NCBI GenBank assembly: GCA_910588155.1
Contig: CAJUPB010000013.1
Coordinates: 1 to 61,831 of the forward strand
Source: an uncultured Christensenellaceae bacterium
Lineage (GTDB): Bacteria; Bacillota; Clostridia; Christensenellales; Pumilibacteraceae
Length of the DNA stretch: 61,831 bases
Direction: 5' to 3'
Below are positions 1 to 7,872 of the stretch, in pieces. The notes under the pieces were generated by a model. The model saw nothing but the letters and a program-made list of their open reading frames with translations. It made no database searches and was not told the origin of the DNA. Both the position numbers and the translations under genes were made by a program. Position 1 is the stretch's first letter, and the number at the start of each line of letters is the position of its first letter.

Positions 1-10
1 TAGGCAAAGA

Positions 11-46
11 AACTTAACCAAATAACTACATTGTCCATTTGCGCAT
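11..46 (-). repeat. Possible decayed trailing CRISPR repeat
   Basis: On the minus strand this stretch carries TGTAGTT followed, after a 4-base deletion, by ATTTGGTTAA. The intact repeat has TGTAGTTTCATAAGTGGTTAA at the same place. The other half of the unit does not match well. It sits where a leader-distal repeat would be expected, one spacer length beyond the last perfect copy at 79-114. It may be a remnant of an older array end; chance similarity is not excluded. Confidence 0.3.
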
Positions 47-78
47 ATTAGTAAAATGGTACATAGTTATACCTCTTC

Positions 79-774
79 GTTTTAACCACTTATGAAACTA
101 CAAGACTCTCAAACATTTTGGTATGCTCCTCATAAAAAAATTTTGTTTTAACCACTTATGAAACTACAAGACTCTCAAACGGGTCGTCCAACACCGCTTT
201 AAGATTAATAGTTTTAACCACTTATGAAACTACAAGACTCTCAAACGATTTGGTCATTAGTTTTTGCGGGTATTACGTTTTAACCACTTATGAAACTACA
301 AGACTCTCAAACACAATAATCTACTATGTTGCTTTTTGCTTCGTTTTAACCACTTATGAAACTACAAGACTCTCAAACAAGGGTTTTTCGGCACTTTTAT
401 ATCAAATTGTTTTAACCACTTATGAAACTACAAGACTCTCAAACAAAGGAGTGTAATTTTTATGACTATATCCGGTTTTAACCACTTATGAAACTACAAG
501 ACTCTCAAACATAACAAACCCTTGCACGAACTGACCGCGCGTTTTAACCACTTATGAAACTACAAGACTCTCAAACCACTTATCCCCCGCAAGACCGCAG
601 AAAAAAGTTTTAACCACTTATGAAACTACAAGACTCTCAAACTTTTTGGTGGAGCGTGGCTTGTGAAATACGGTTTTAACCACTTATGAAACTACAAGAC
701 TCTCAAACGAACAAGCCGCAAACAAAATCGCCTCCAATGTTTTAACCACTTATGAAACTACAAGACTCTCAAAC
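79..774 (-). CRISPR. Type II-A CRISPR array, 11 repeats and 10 spacers
   Basis: Eleven identical 36-base repeats start at 79, 145, 211, 277, 343, 409, 475, 541, 607, 673 and 739, a strict 66-base period with ten 30-base spacers. Read on the minus strand the repeat begins GTTTGAGAGTC and ends GGTTAAAAC, the usual orientation for type II-A repeats. The minus strand is also the direction of the cas operon, so 739-774 is the leader-proximal (youngest) repeat. No repeat in the array is degenerate, which suggests recent or well-maintained activity. Thirty-base spacers are the normal size for Cas1-Cas2-Csn2 adaptation. Spacer targets cannot be named from this sequence. Confidence 0.98.
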
Positions 775-859
775 CTCAAATCGGTATGAAAATCGGCATA
801 TTGACTATTTACGGCAGTTTCATATTATAATTTTACTATTTATACAGTGTTATTGTCAA
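775..859 (-). promoter_or_regulatory. CRISPR leader with array promoter
   Basis: On the minus strand a -35 box TTGACA (854-859) and a -10 box TAAAAT (830-835), 18 bases apart, overlap the last codons of csn2 and should start transcription near 823, about 50 bases before the first repeat. The last seven leader bases before the first repeat (775-781) read ATTTGAG. This equals the leader-anchoring sequence known from streptococcal type II-A systems, where it directs new spacers to the leader end. Array transcription therefore need not depend on the cas operon. Confidence 0.8.
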
Positions 860-1544
860 CTATTTCACATAAATCGGAGGTTATTATTATTGCAACTTCA
901 TTTGACAGTTTTTTTCTGTTGGCACAACTTTCTATTAAAATCAAACCCACTTTTTCTCGTTCGCAATGTTTATAAAGCAAATCCAACTCATTATCGGACA
1001 AAATACTTTTCAGATGTACAAAAACAAAAAACTCGATACTTTTCAATTGCGTCATAGCATTTATATAGCACACTATTTTTTCGAGACAACTGTCGTAAAT
1101 AACTTGCAGAGAAACATTTGCGGTTTTTAGTAAATCACTTGTTTCCACCTCGTCGAATGTCAATGACAAATCGATTTTGTCGAATAAGTCATTATAAAAT
1201 TCCGCAAGACACGTATTTACTTTATTCAAATGCAATCTTAATGTATCTTCTTTTGACAAATTGTCTAATTTTTTATACAAAGAAGATATTATTTTCTTGC
1301 TTACGAAATCAATATCAAAAACATCGGAAACAATGTCTCCGAATTTTTCAAAAGAAATCCTATTGTCTTCTTTTAACAATATGAAATTACCGTCTTCGCC
1401 TGCAAATTGACTTTTAAGTTCCGAAACAAGAGCAAAAAATTCTGACGTATTTTCGATTATAAGCACTATTGGATTGGCGCTTGTTATTTTGATAGGCGTT
1501 TCGATTTTATTATGAATAATCGTGACTATTGGATTCTCTTTCAT
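840..1544 (-). CDS. csn2: Type II-A adaptation protein Csn2
   Basis: The 234-residue product has the size and the characteristic C-terminal region of Csn2, with a segment around FVFVHLKSILSDNELDLLYKHC and a preceding helical region. Csn2 forms a tetrameric ring that slides on DNA ends and works with Cas1-Cas2 and Cas9 in spacer capture. Its presence makes this a subtype II-A locus rather than II-C or II-B. The ATG overlaps the cas2 stop codon by four bases (ATGA), so the two are translationally coupled. The gene ends inside the array promoter. Assignment rests on position, length and sequence character; Csn2 families diverge strongly, so the exact Csn2 subgroup is not assigned. Confidence 0.93.
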   Translation of the reverse strand: MKENPIVTIIHNKIETPIKITSANPIVLIIENTSEFFALVSELKSQFAGEDGNFILLKEDNRISFEKFGDIVSDVFDIDFVSKKIISSLYKKLDNLSKEDTLRLHLNKVNTCLAEFYNDLFDKIDLSLTFDEVETSDLLKTANVSLQVIYDSCLEKIVCYINAMTQLKSIEFFVFVHLKSILSDNELDLLYKHCEREKVGLILIESCANRKKLSNEVAIIITSDLCEIVDNNTV

Positions 1545-1861
1545 ATTTCCACAATCCTATCGGTACCGTCTTCCGTTATTTGCTGTTCTTTTCCGACCAA
1601 GTATTCTATACGCGAAAATTGATTTTCGGTCACTTCCAGCAACTCTACAAGTCCTTCTTTCGGAAGATTCTCTTTTACTTTTTGCTTCATAAATGCACTT
1701 GTAACATTATTTATGACCAGCTTCGTATATACGGACTTTTGCATCATAATAAAACCTTGTTTCAGCAAAAACTTGTGAAAACGCGTATATTCTCTCCTAT
1801 TGTTATCCGTTTGCATAGGCAAATCGAAAAATACCATCAGTCTCATAAACCTATAATTCAT
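1541..1861 (-). CDS. cas2: CRISPR-associated endonuclease Cas2
   Basis: This 106-residue protein has the Cas2 ferredoxin-like start MRLMVFFDLPM, in which the acidic residue after the first beta strand is the conserved Cas2 aspartate. It matches the type II Cas2 pattern with a tyrosine-rich YTRFHKFLLKQGF helix and a C-terminal GTDRIVEI. Cas2 is the dimeric core of the Cas1-Cas2 integrase that inserts spacers next to the leader. The start codon lies 11 bases inside the end of cas1, and the stop overlaps csn2 by four bases, so all three adaptation genes are one translational unit. Confidence 0.96.
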   Translation of the reverse strand: MNYRFMRLMVFFDLPMQTDNNRREYTRFHKFLLKQGFIMMQKSVYTKLVINNVTSAFMKQKVKENLPKEGLVELLEVTENQFSRIEYLVGKEQQITEDGTDRIVEI

Positions 1862-2735
1862 TTTTGAACTTTACTTCTTCCGGAAAAACCATATCGTCCG
1901 TACAGTCGTTTGCCAGTGCCTGAAAAACGCTTTTTGCATACGTTCTGATTGCCAAATCGAAAGTAGTGCTTTTTCCTCCTATAACGGTATTGTAGTTCAA
2001 CAAATCAATCAATTTATATTTAAACTTTTCATCGTTGTACTTTATTTTCATCGCTACCCTGTCGACATATGGTCGAAACGGTTCCATTAAATCACTGCTC
2101 AAATTAAACTGATTGAACTCGTTATCGTGCCAAATTCCGAGTTGCGTCATATATCCGCTTGCCGCAACTTCGCGATTGAAAGCCGAAAGCAATATTGCGT
2201 AACCGTAATTCAAGCAGCCGTTTAAAAACGTATCGTCCCTACGGCTTTCTCCGCTCGGAAACAAACAGTTAAAATAAACCTTTGCTGCGTGCCCCTCCCT
2301 GTTGGTTACGTCGCCCATTTCCACTTCCGCCGCATAATCAATCAGCATTTGCGCTTCTTTATCTTTTCCTGTCTCCCGAAGCAATCGCGATTGTTCTATT
2401 ATTTTTCGCATTATAATCATCTGCCAAACGGCATCTTTTGTTTCTTGCTTCCAACCGATTTGCACTTTATAACGCTTGGAAGTATTGTGCGCTCCGTAAT
2501 ACGGTAACAATTCTGCGGACGGATTACATTTTTCGTCGCAAAAAATTACCTTGATATTGTTTCGCGAAAGCTCGTTTAAAAGCGCTGCCGTCATCGATAC
2601 TGCCGTGCTTTGAACAATGACTGTATTTATTTCGTTTATAAATATTTTCTTTTCGGTATCTCCGCGTATTATCATAGAGTTCAACCGCAATTCCATTTTA
2701 ACTCTGGAATTTACTATTACCGTTCTGAACCCCAA
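1851..2735 (-). CDS. cas1: CRISPR-associated integrase Cas1 (type II)
   Basis: The 294-residue protein begins GFRTVIVNSRVKMELRLNSM, the typical start of type II Cas1, and contains the motifs NREGHAAKVYFNCLF and NQFNLSSDLMEPFRP that carry the conserved metal-binding glutamate, histidine and aspartate region. Cas1 is the catalytic subunit of spacer integration. The start is a TTG, chosen because homologues begin at exactly this GFRTV stretch and because an AAAAGG ribosome binding site lies nine bases upstream, overlapping the last codons of cas9. Only four bases separate the cas9 stop from this start. Confidence 0.97.
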   Translation of the reverse strand: MGFRTVIVNSRVKMELRLNSMIIRGDTEKKIFINEINTVIVQSTAVSMTAALLNELSRNNIKVIFCDEKCNPSAELLPYYGAHNTSKRYKVQIGWKQETKDAVWQMIIMRKIIEQSRLLRETGKDKEAQMLIDYAAEVEMGDVTNREGHAAKVYFNCLFPSGESRRDDTFLNGCLNYGYAILLSAFNREVAASGYMTQLGIWHDNEFNQFNLSSDLMEPFRPYVDRVAMKIKYNDEKFKYKLIDLLNYNTVIGGKSTTFDLAIRTYAKSVFQALANDCTDDMVFPEEVKFKNEL

Positions 2736-2739
2736 TTTT

Positions 2740-5700
2740 TTATACCTTTTTCCGTCTTACGGTCAACCCGCAGGGAGAAACGTGTATTATCTCGATATCC
2801 GACTCTGTTATGTTTTTATTTATCTTCAAAATACCACAACGATTACTCAAACCAAGTAAAGACAAATCGGCAGTGACCGCATTGCATTTTAAAAATTTAA
2901 TGCATTCCGAAAGCACTTCTGCTTGTTTGTTGCAAGGAAGCATTTTGAAAGTCTCCGCCCCTTTTTCCATATTTGCGCGAAAAGTGCCGATTGATTTAAC
3001 TCCGCCGTAAATCGACTTTTTCAGCTGCAAAATAATTCTGTTATACAACTCTATATTTTGTGTCGGCTCTATTACAAGCCGCTCTTCGCCGAAACGGTTT
3101 GTGTGTAAGACAAATCTTCCGTCTTCCGCATTATCGCTCGATATTTTTTTGTCCTTCAATAAGTCGGCAAGTTTTACGAGTCCCTTGACATATTTATCTG
3201 TTTCGGAATCGGTATACCACTGCACGGCATTATGCACCAAGATACTGTCTCCCGTAACTCCCGCTATCCAAACGGGAGTTTTGTTGACTTCCAACAAAGT
3301 TTTGAGTTTGACTTTTTCTACAAGTATCTGCGGCTGTTTTAAACCTACTTTGTCCGTCAAATAGTTTATAAATGCATTTTTATCGTTTTTTAGTCTATAT
3401 GCAATGAGAACAGGCACTCTCTCAATCGTTTTGACTATATTGCCCTTTTTATAAACGGATTGCACTACGGCAAAATATGCGGTCGAAAGACTTTTGAATC
3501 CTCCGTACTTTTCTGCCGAGAGATTTTCTTTTCTCGGCGCATCTATGCCGTCATCTCCGCCCTTAAACACCGTTTCTTTGTAAAATCTGCCGTTTTCGGT
3601 ATAAGCATATCTTGTAACCGGCATACTGTTTTGAGAAAGAGTATTTTTTACGATTTTTAATGATTCATTCGGATTCCACGCACCGTCAACGGGTCTGTCG
3701 AACAACTTCGCCAAATTGTACCGACGCCAAGTGTCGTCTTCTCTTTTATTGAACATATTTTTAACGCTCGTGAATTTCGTGTCGTATACATTACCGACGG
3801 CAATATTCAGGTATGCGTCACGAGCGTGGTGTAAGTCGTTTGTTTCTCGACACTTGACGATATCGTACTTATTCCTGAAATCGGAAACATTTATGCCCTT
3901 GCTGTAAACTATTTTTGTACTCTCCCCGTACTTGCGTTTCAAAAGTTCCGCCACGGCTTTTGACATCTGCCCCGTGGTAACAATTTGTCTGTTGATAAAG
4001 TCTTGATAATCTCCGTCGTCCAACGGCTTTGTTCTCGTTAAAAGCGAATACTTTTTGTCGCTCATCAAGCCGCTTTTCTTCCAAATTGCCCAATCGGCTT
4101 TCATTTTGCTTTGATATTCGGCAGGTACGGGATATGTATCGCTCTTTTTAGCATTGCACGAGCGAACAACAAGTACCTTATTGTCCAAACTGTCGTCTTT
4201 GGTCAAAGACCGCGGCAAAATGTGGTCTACGTCGTAACGTTTGCTGTCCAAGTCGTTCAAGTCGATTGGCTCTCCCGAATACGCGCACTTTCCGAGCTGT
4301 TTAAAATATAAGTACACTCTTTCCGCGCGAAGTTTGCCGTCGATATCTTCTCTATTCAATTCTTTTTTCAGACTTTCTATATCGTTGATATCTTTATAAA
4401 GAGTTTCTATCTTATTTTTCCGAGAAACGCTTCTTACGCCCTTATTTTTACCTTTCGATTCGTCTCCTCTCGTGACTTCCACGAATATTTTTTCGGGCGG
4501 ACAACCCAGCACTTTTACATATTCCTCCACCATTTGCAATGCTTGCCAGACACCGCGCCTTACCTGCGGAGGCAATCCCATTTCTTTCAAAGTTTCTACG
4601 GCTATATCATTCGATATTTCGCCGTTTTCCTCTTCGATTCTTTTCAAAAACGTATACTTATCATAGTAAAGTATCTGATTCAAGTTTTTGTTCGTATTAT
4701 ACAATGTTTCCGTCAAATTATATGTTTCGCCCGTTTCCTCGTCTACGCCGCCTCTGATTCCGCACAAAAACTTTTGCGAAAGACTTCCGAATTCTTTGAA
4801 AGACAAGCCTTTAAGTTCTTTGATTTTTGAAGATATTTCGTCGTATTTACCGCATTTCTCCGCTATCAAGTTCTCTACAATGCTCTTATCGGTATTTAAC
4901 GTATGCCAAAGAATTATGTCTTCGCAAATATCGAGATGCTTGTCCGCAAAATCTCCGAGAATTCTTTTCATTATCAAATATGAGTTCATCGAAGATTTGA
5001 AGCCCCCGTCCGTTCCCGAAAGCGAGATGGACGTTTCCTCGCTTTTTGTGAAATATCCTTTGTCTACAAGATACTCACGTATTTTTTTATATGTGATATG
5101 TTTACATTTCAGGAACAGGTCATTATAGATTTCCTGTTTGAGTTTGACGGAAATCTTCTGCTCGTTGATTCTCAAATTGTTCAATTCGTTGAGAACACAG
5201 AATTTTTGATATATGATAGACCCTTTCGGCAAAACATTTTCATTATAGAGATAGGTACACTTATTCGTCATTCGGCGCATAAACTTTTCGTTGCTTTGCG
5301 CCTTATCTATCATATCGTCGAAATTCCAAGGAGTAATTCTTCCCTCTTTCTTGCGAACTGCCCAAGCATTTCCGCCGTAAGTATTTAATGGTCCGACATA
5401 ATACGGTATGCGGAACGTATGTATCGAACGTATTTTTTCGGCAACGCTCAATCCGTCGGTTTTTTCGGCGAATGCGGGATAGTCCCTGCAAAGATTTTTC
5501 AATATTTCGTCGAGTTCCGAAAGATTTATCTGATACGGGAATAAGCCGTTATCCGAATTCAATATTTTCGGTAAAAACGTTCCGTTATCTATTTCTTCTA
5601 ATAATTCGTTCCTAATGGCGTTCTGCTCGGATTTCAATGTGTCGCCAAAAAGAGTCTTTTTGAGATACTGTCCGAAATCCTCGATTTTACACTTCGGAAC

Positions 5701-6786
5701 ACCGACTTTTTTCTTCTTTATTTTTGTGTAACCAATGTAATTTGCATAATTCTTTTCTTGGTCGGTTGCTTTGAAAATCCGGTTATAAATATCACGAGAA
5801 TAGTTTGCCGCAACAAAATCTTTTAATTTTCTCAAATCACTCTTATGCTTTTCATACAGCCTTATCATAGAGTCGGAAATGTAGGAACTGCCTTGCAATA
5901 TATTTTCGAATACAATGTAATCGTATATGCTTTTCATTGCCGACAGGTAATCGAAATCGTCACCGAAAGTTTCCTTTTTCGCTTCGAACTCTTCTGCCGA
6001 CAATCCCTTAAAACAAATTTTTTCGCTATTATATTCTTCGTTGTCGAATATGACCGACATTTTTCCCGTACCGCCCAGCAATACGGTTATTATCTCTTTT
6101 TTCTTTTTATCGTTTCCTACATCGAACAGCTTGAAACATTCCTTCTTTTTGTCGTTTAATCCCGTCTTTGCATAGACCGCTTTTTTGAACTCTTCGGCTC
6201 TGTCCGACGAAAATTCCGGCGCGCCCTCATTAAAAATATCGCTCGCCGTTTCATTGAGTCTGTCGAAAAGTCTTTTGATATCTCTGATTTCACTCATCTC
6301 TTGCCCTTCGAAAAGAAAGTGTCCGCGATATTTGACTATATGGTGAATGGCGAGATAATAAAGACGCAAATCGAATTTTTGCTTGCCTTCCGTCAATGCT
6401 TTGCGCAAATGAAAAATTGTCGGATAAGTCTTATAAAACTCTTTGTCCGTGTAACCCTCGTCGGCAAACAGCGCATACGGCGACTGCAAGTTTTCGTCTT
6501 TGTCTTCGAACAAAAATCCGCTGTTGTTCAGTCTGGCGAAAAACAGTTTGTCCGTGACAAAAGGTTCGAACAATTCTTGAAGCAAATCGATTCTTTGTGC
6601 TCTGCGCATCAATCTGCGACGAGCCGTTCTTTTCATACGTCTTTCTTCCGCAGTATTTGCCTCGTCGAAAAGTCTTACCGCCCAAAGCACTTTTCCTTTT
6701 GCCCGCAAAAGTCTATACTCTTCGTCCGTGCAAGCTATTCCGACAGAGTCGGTGCCTATGTCTATACCCACATAATATTTCATCAT
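2740..6786 (-). CDS. cas9: CRISPR-associated endonuclease Cas9 (type II-A)
   Basis: The 1348-residue protein has all catalytic parts of an active Cas9. RuvC-I is YVGIDIGTDSVG with Asp9, the arginine-rich bridge helix follows near residue 60, RuvC-II is FVEVTRG with Glu770, HNH is YDVDHILPRSL with His855, and RuvC-III is LHHARDAY with His986 and Asp990. These positions are very close to those of the Streptococcus pyogenes enzyme, so the domain spacing is also conserved. Two adjacent ATG codons (6786 and 6783) follow the ribosome binding site GGAGGT at 6791-6796. The second has the better 7-base spacing, so the true protein may be one residue shorter. An upstream in-frame ATG at 6882 lies inside the tracrRNA and has no binding site, so it was rejected. 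PAM is unknown. Confidence 0.98.
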   Translation of the reverse strand: MMKYYVGIDIGTDSVGIACTDEEYRLLRAKGKVLWAVRLFDEANTAEERRMKRTARRRLMRRAQRIDLLQELFEPFVTDKLFFARLNNSGFLFEDKDENLQSPYALFADEGYTDKEFYKTYPTIFHLRKALTEGKQKFDLRLYYLAIHHIVKYRGHFLFEGQEMSEIRDIKRLFDRLNETASDIFNEGAPEFSSDRAEEFKKAVYAKTGLNDKKKECFKLFDVGNDKKKKEIITVLLGGTGKMSVIFDNEEYNSEKICFKGLSAEEFEAKKETFGDDFDYLSAMKSIYDYIVFENILQGSSYISDSMIRLYEKHKSDLRKLKDFVAANYSRDIYNRIFKATDQEKNYANYIGYTKIKKKKVGVPKCKIEDFGQYLKKTLFGDTLKSEQNAIRNELLEEIDNGTFLPKILNSDNGLFPYQINLSELDEILKNLCRDYPAFAEKTDGLSVAEKIRSIHTFRIPYYVGPLNTYGGNAWAVRKKEGRITPWNFDDMIDKAQSNEKFMRRMTNKCTYLYNENVLPKGSIIYQKFCVLNELNNLRINEQKISVKLKQEIYNDLFLKCKHITYKKIREYLVDKGYFTKSEETSISLSGTDGGFKSSMNSYLIMKRILGDFADKHLDICEDIILWHTLNTDKSIVENLIAEKCGKYDEISSKIKELKGLSFKEFGSLSQKFLCGIRGGVDEETGETYNLTETLYNTNKNLNQILYYDKYTFLKRIEEENGEISNDIAVETLKEMGLPPQVRRGVWQALQMVEEYVKVLGCPPEKIFVEVTRGDESKGKNKGVRSVSRKNKIETLYKDINDIESLKKELNREDIDGKLRAERVYLYFKQLGKCAYSGEPIDLNDLDSKRYDVDHILPRSLTKDDSLDNKVLVVRSCNAKKSDTYPVPAEYQSKMKADWAIWKKSGLMSDKKYSLLTRTKPLDDGDYQDFINRQIVTTGQMSKAVAELLKRKYGESTKIVYSKGINVSDFRNKYDIVKCRETNDLHHARDAYLNIAVGNVYDTKFTSVKNMFNKREDDTWRRYNLAKLFDRPVDGAWNPNESLKIVKNTLSQNSMPVTRYAYTENGRFYKETVFKGGDDGIDAPRKENLSAEKYGGFKSLSTAYFAVVQSVYKKGNIVKTIERVPVLIAYRLKNDKNAFINYLTDKVGLKQPQILVEKVKLKTLLEVNKTPVWIAGVTGDSILVHNAVQWYTDSETDKYVKGLVKLADLLKDKKISSDNAEDGRFVLHTNRFGEERLVIEPTQNIELYNRIILQLKKSIYGGVKSIGTFRANMEKGAETFKMLPCNKQAEVLSECIKFLKCNAVTADLSLLGLSNRCGILKINKNITESDIEIIHVSPCGLTVRRKKV

Positions 6787-6802
6787 ATTTACCTCCAAAC
6801 GC

Positions 6803-6831
6803 TTGACGCGCAGTTCATCTTCGATTATAAT
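6803..6831 (+). promoter_or_regulatory. tracrRNA promoter
   Basis: TTGACG at 6803-6808 and TATAAT at 6826-6831 are separated by 17 bases, a near-consensus sigma-A promoter on the plus strand. Predicted initiation at about 6838 falls three bases before the anti-repeat. The promoter occupies the cas9 5' untranslated region, directly next to the cas9 ribosome binding site on the other strand. Confidence 0.85.
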
Positions 6832-6837
6832 ATATTT

Positions 6838-6928
6838 ATTGAAACTACAAGACAAGTTTAAATAAAAATTTATTCTACCCACTTAATCGCATCGGCGGTA
6901 CGGCTTCCTTGAAAGGAAGCCTTTTTTC
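6838..6928 (+). ncRNA. tracrRNA of the type II-A system
   Basis: The anti-repeat at 6841-6853 (GAAACTACAAGAC) pairs without mismatch with GTCTTGTAGTTTC of the crRNA repeat. After an AAG bulge, TTTAAAT (6857-6863) pairs with the first bases GTTTGA of the repeat through G-U and A-U pairs. This reproduces the upper stem, bulge and lower stem of a type II-A guide duplex. A nexus-like segment follows at about 6870-6900. The end is an intrinsic terminator: GGCTTCCT (6902-6909), loop TGAA, AGGAAGCC, then six T. The RNA would be about 90 bases long, a short form with almost no 5' extension. It is transcribed opposite to cas9 and lies fully within the predicted cas9 leader. Confidence 0.92.
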
Positions 6929-6958
6929 TTGCCGAAGCATTAAATATGTATTTAAGTT

Positions 6959-6987
6959 AGTATATCATATTTTACATTTATTTGCAA
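6959..6987 (-). promoter_or_regulatory. Probable cas9 operon promoter
   Basis: On the minus strand TTGCAA (6982-6987) and TATACT (6959-6964) are 17 bases apart. Transcription from near 6952 would give a cas9 leader of about 165 bases that runs antisense through the whole tracrRNA. No other good promoter was seen between the tracrRNA and the sigma factor terminator. Confidence 0.65.
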
Positions 6988-7010
6988 CCGATTTACTAAA
7001 TAAAAATCAA

Positions 7011-7041
7011 AAAAGGTGTCACTGCTCGGCTACACCTTTTT
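7011..7041 (-). terminator. Terminator downstream of sigK
   Basis: A GGTGT / ACACC stem (7015-7019 and 7032-7036) is flanked by A and T runs on both sides, so it can work in both directions. On the minus strand it ends the sigma factor transcript before the cas9 promoter. Confidence 0.7.
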
Positions 7042-7103
7042 ACTTTTAAATAATGAGAACTTCCCTTTAATATAATAATGGTTTTCCTAGTTTCGAAGAT
7101 GTA

Positions 7104-7793
7104 TTATTGCACGCTGCCGATGATTTTGGAGATTTTCGAGAGCGCTTTTTTTTCTATGCGCGACACGTAGGAGCGGGATATGCCGAGTTTTTCCGCAACG
7201 TCTATCTGCGTATGCGACTTGCCGCCGATTCCGTACCGCAACCGCACGATTTCTCTTTCTCTTTGAGGAAGTTTCGTATCCACTATTTTTACAATCTTTT
7301 CCATTAAAATATTGGTTTCCACCTTTGAAAAGACACTTTCCTCTTTCAGCGGCAAAATATCCATAAGCGTTATTTCGTTGCCTTCCTTATCCATACCCAC
7401 GGATTCGGACAGGCTGACGTTCTGTCTGTGTTTTTTGTTTGCCCGTATGTACATCAGTATTTCGTTTTCGATACATTTTGCGGCATAAGTCGCAAGCTGC
7501 GAACCTTTGCCGTATTCGAATGTTTCGATACCCTTTATTAGTCCGATACTGCCCACGCTTATCAGGTCGTCGGCTTCTCCCGCATTCGAATATTTTTTCA
7601 CGATATGCGCCACGAGTCGAAGGTTGTGTCGTATCAGAATTTCTCTTGCGGCTTTGTCTCCGCCCTTTGCCGCTTCGAGATATTTCCTTTCCTCCTCCGG
7701 CGGCAGCGGTTTCGGGAACGAACCCTTATTGTTCACATACGACGTGAAACAGAATATCTTGCTTAAAAAATACAAAAAGCTCTCTACAATCAT
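7104..7793 (-). CDS. sigK: Sporulation sigma factor, sigma-K family
   Basis: The 229-residue protein is a sigma-70 family factor with region 2 (LIRHNLRLVAHIVKKYSN, then DLISVGSIGLIKGIETF and LATYAAKCIENEILMY) and region 4 (ISRSYVSRIEKKALSKI helix-turn-helix). The VAHIVKKY wording and the following DKEGNEITLMDIL segment match sigma-K rather than sigma-E. An N-terminal stretch of about 30 residues rich in hydrophobic and aromatic residues resembles the pro-sequence removed to activate sigma-K in the mother cell. The gene is continuous: there is no skin-type insertion. ATG follows AAGGAG with six bases spacing. Upstream, CATATAAT at about 7824 resembles a sigma-E -10 element, but the -35 is weak. 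Confidence 0.9.
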   Translation of the reverse strand: MIVESFLYFLSKIFCFTSYVNNKGSFPKPLPPEEERKYLEAAKGGDKAAREILIRHNLRLVAHIVKKYSNAGEADDLISVGSIGLIKGIETFEYGKGSQLATYAAKCIENEILMYIRANKKHRQNVSLSESVGMDKEGNEITLMDILPLKEESVFSKVETNILMEKIVKIVDTKLPQREREIVRLRYGIGGKSHTQIDVAEKLGISRSYVSRIEKKALSKISKIIGSVQ

Positions 7794-7872
7794 ACAGCGC
7801 TCCTTTCAGGGGTACTATCATTATATGTAGAAAGCTGTCGAATTTTGCCTGTCCCAATTTTTTATCGCAGGC

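Noticed and set aside
250..456. Small open frame within the CRISPR array
   Set aside because: It translates the repeat three times over; the array structure explains it.
6787..6882. Longer cas9 start at 6882
   Set aside because: It runs through the tracrRNA, lacks a binding site, and homologues begin near the KYYVGID stretch.
7104..7793. Skin-like interruption of sigK
   Set aside because: The reading frame is continuous with all sigma regions.
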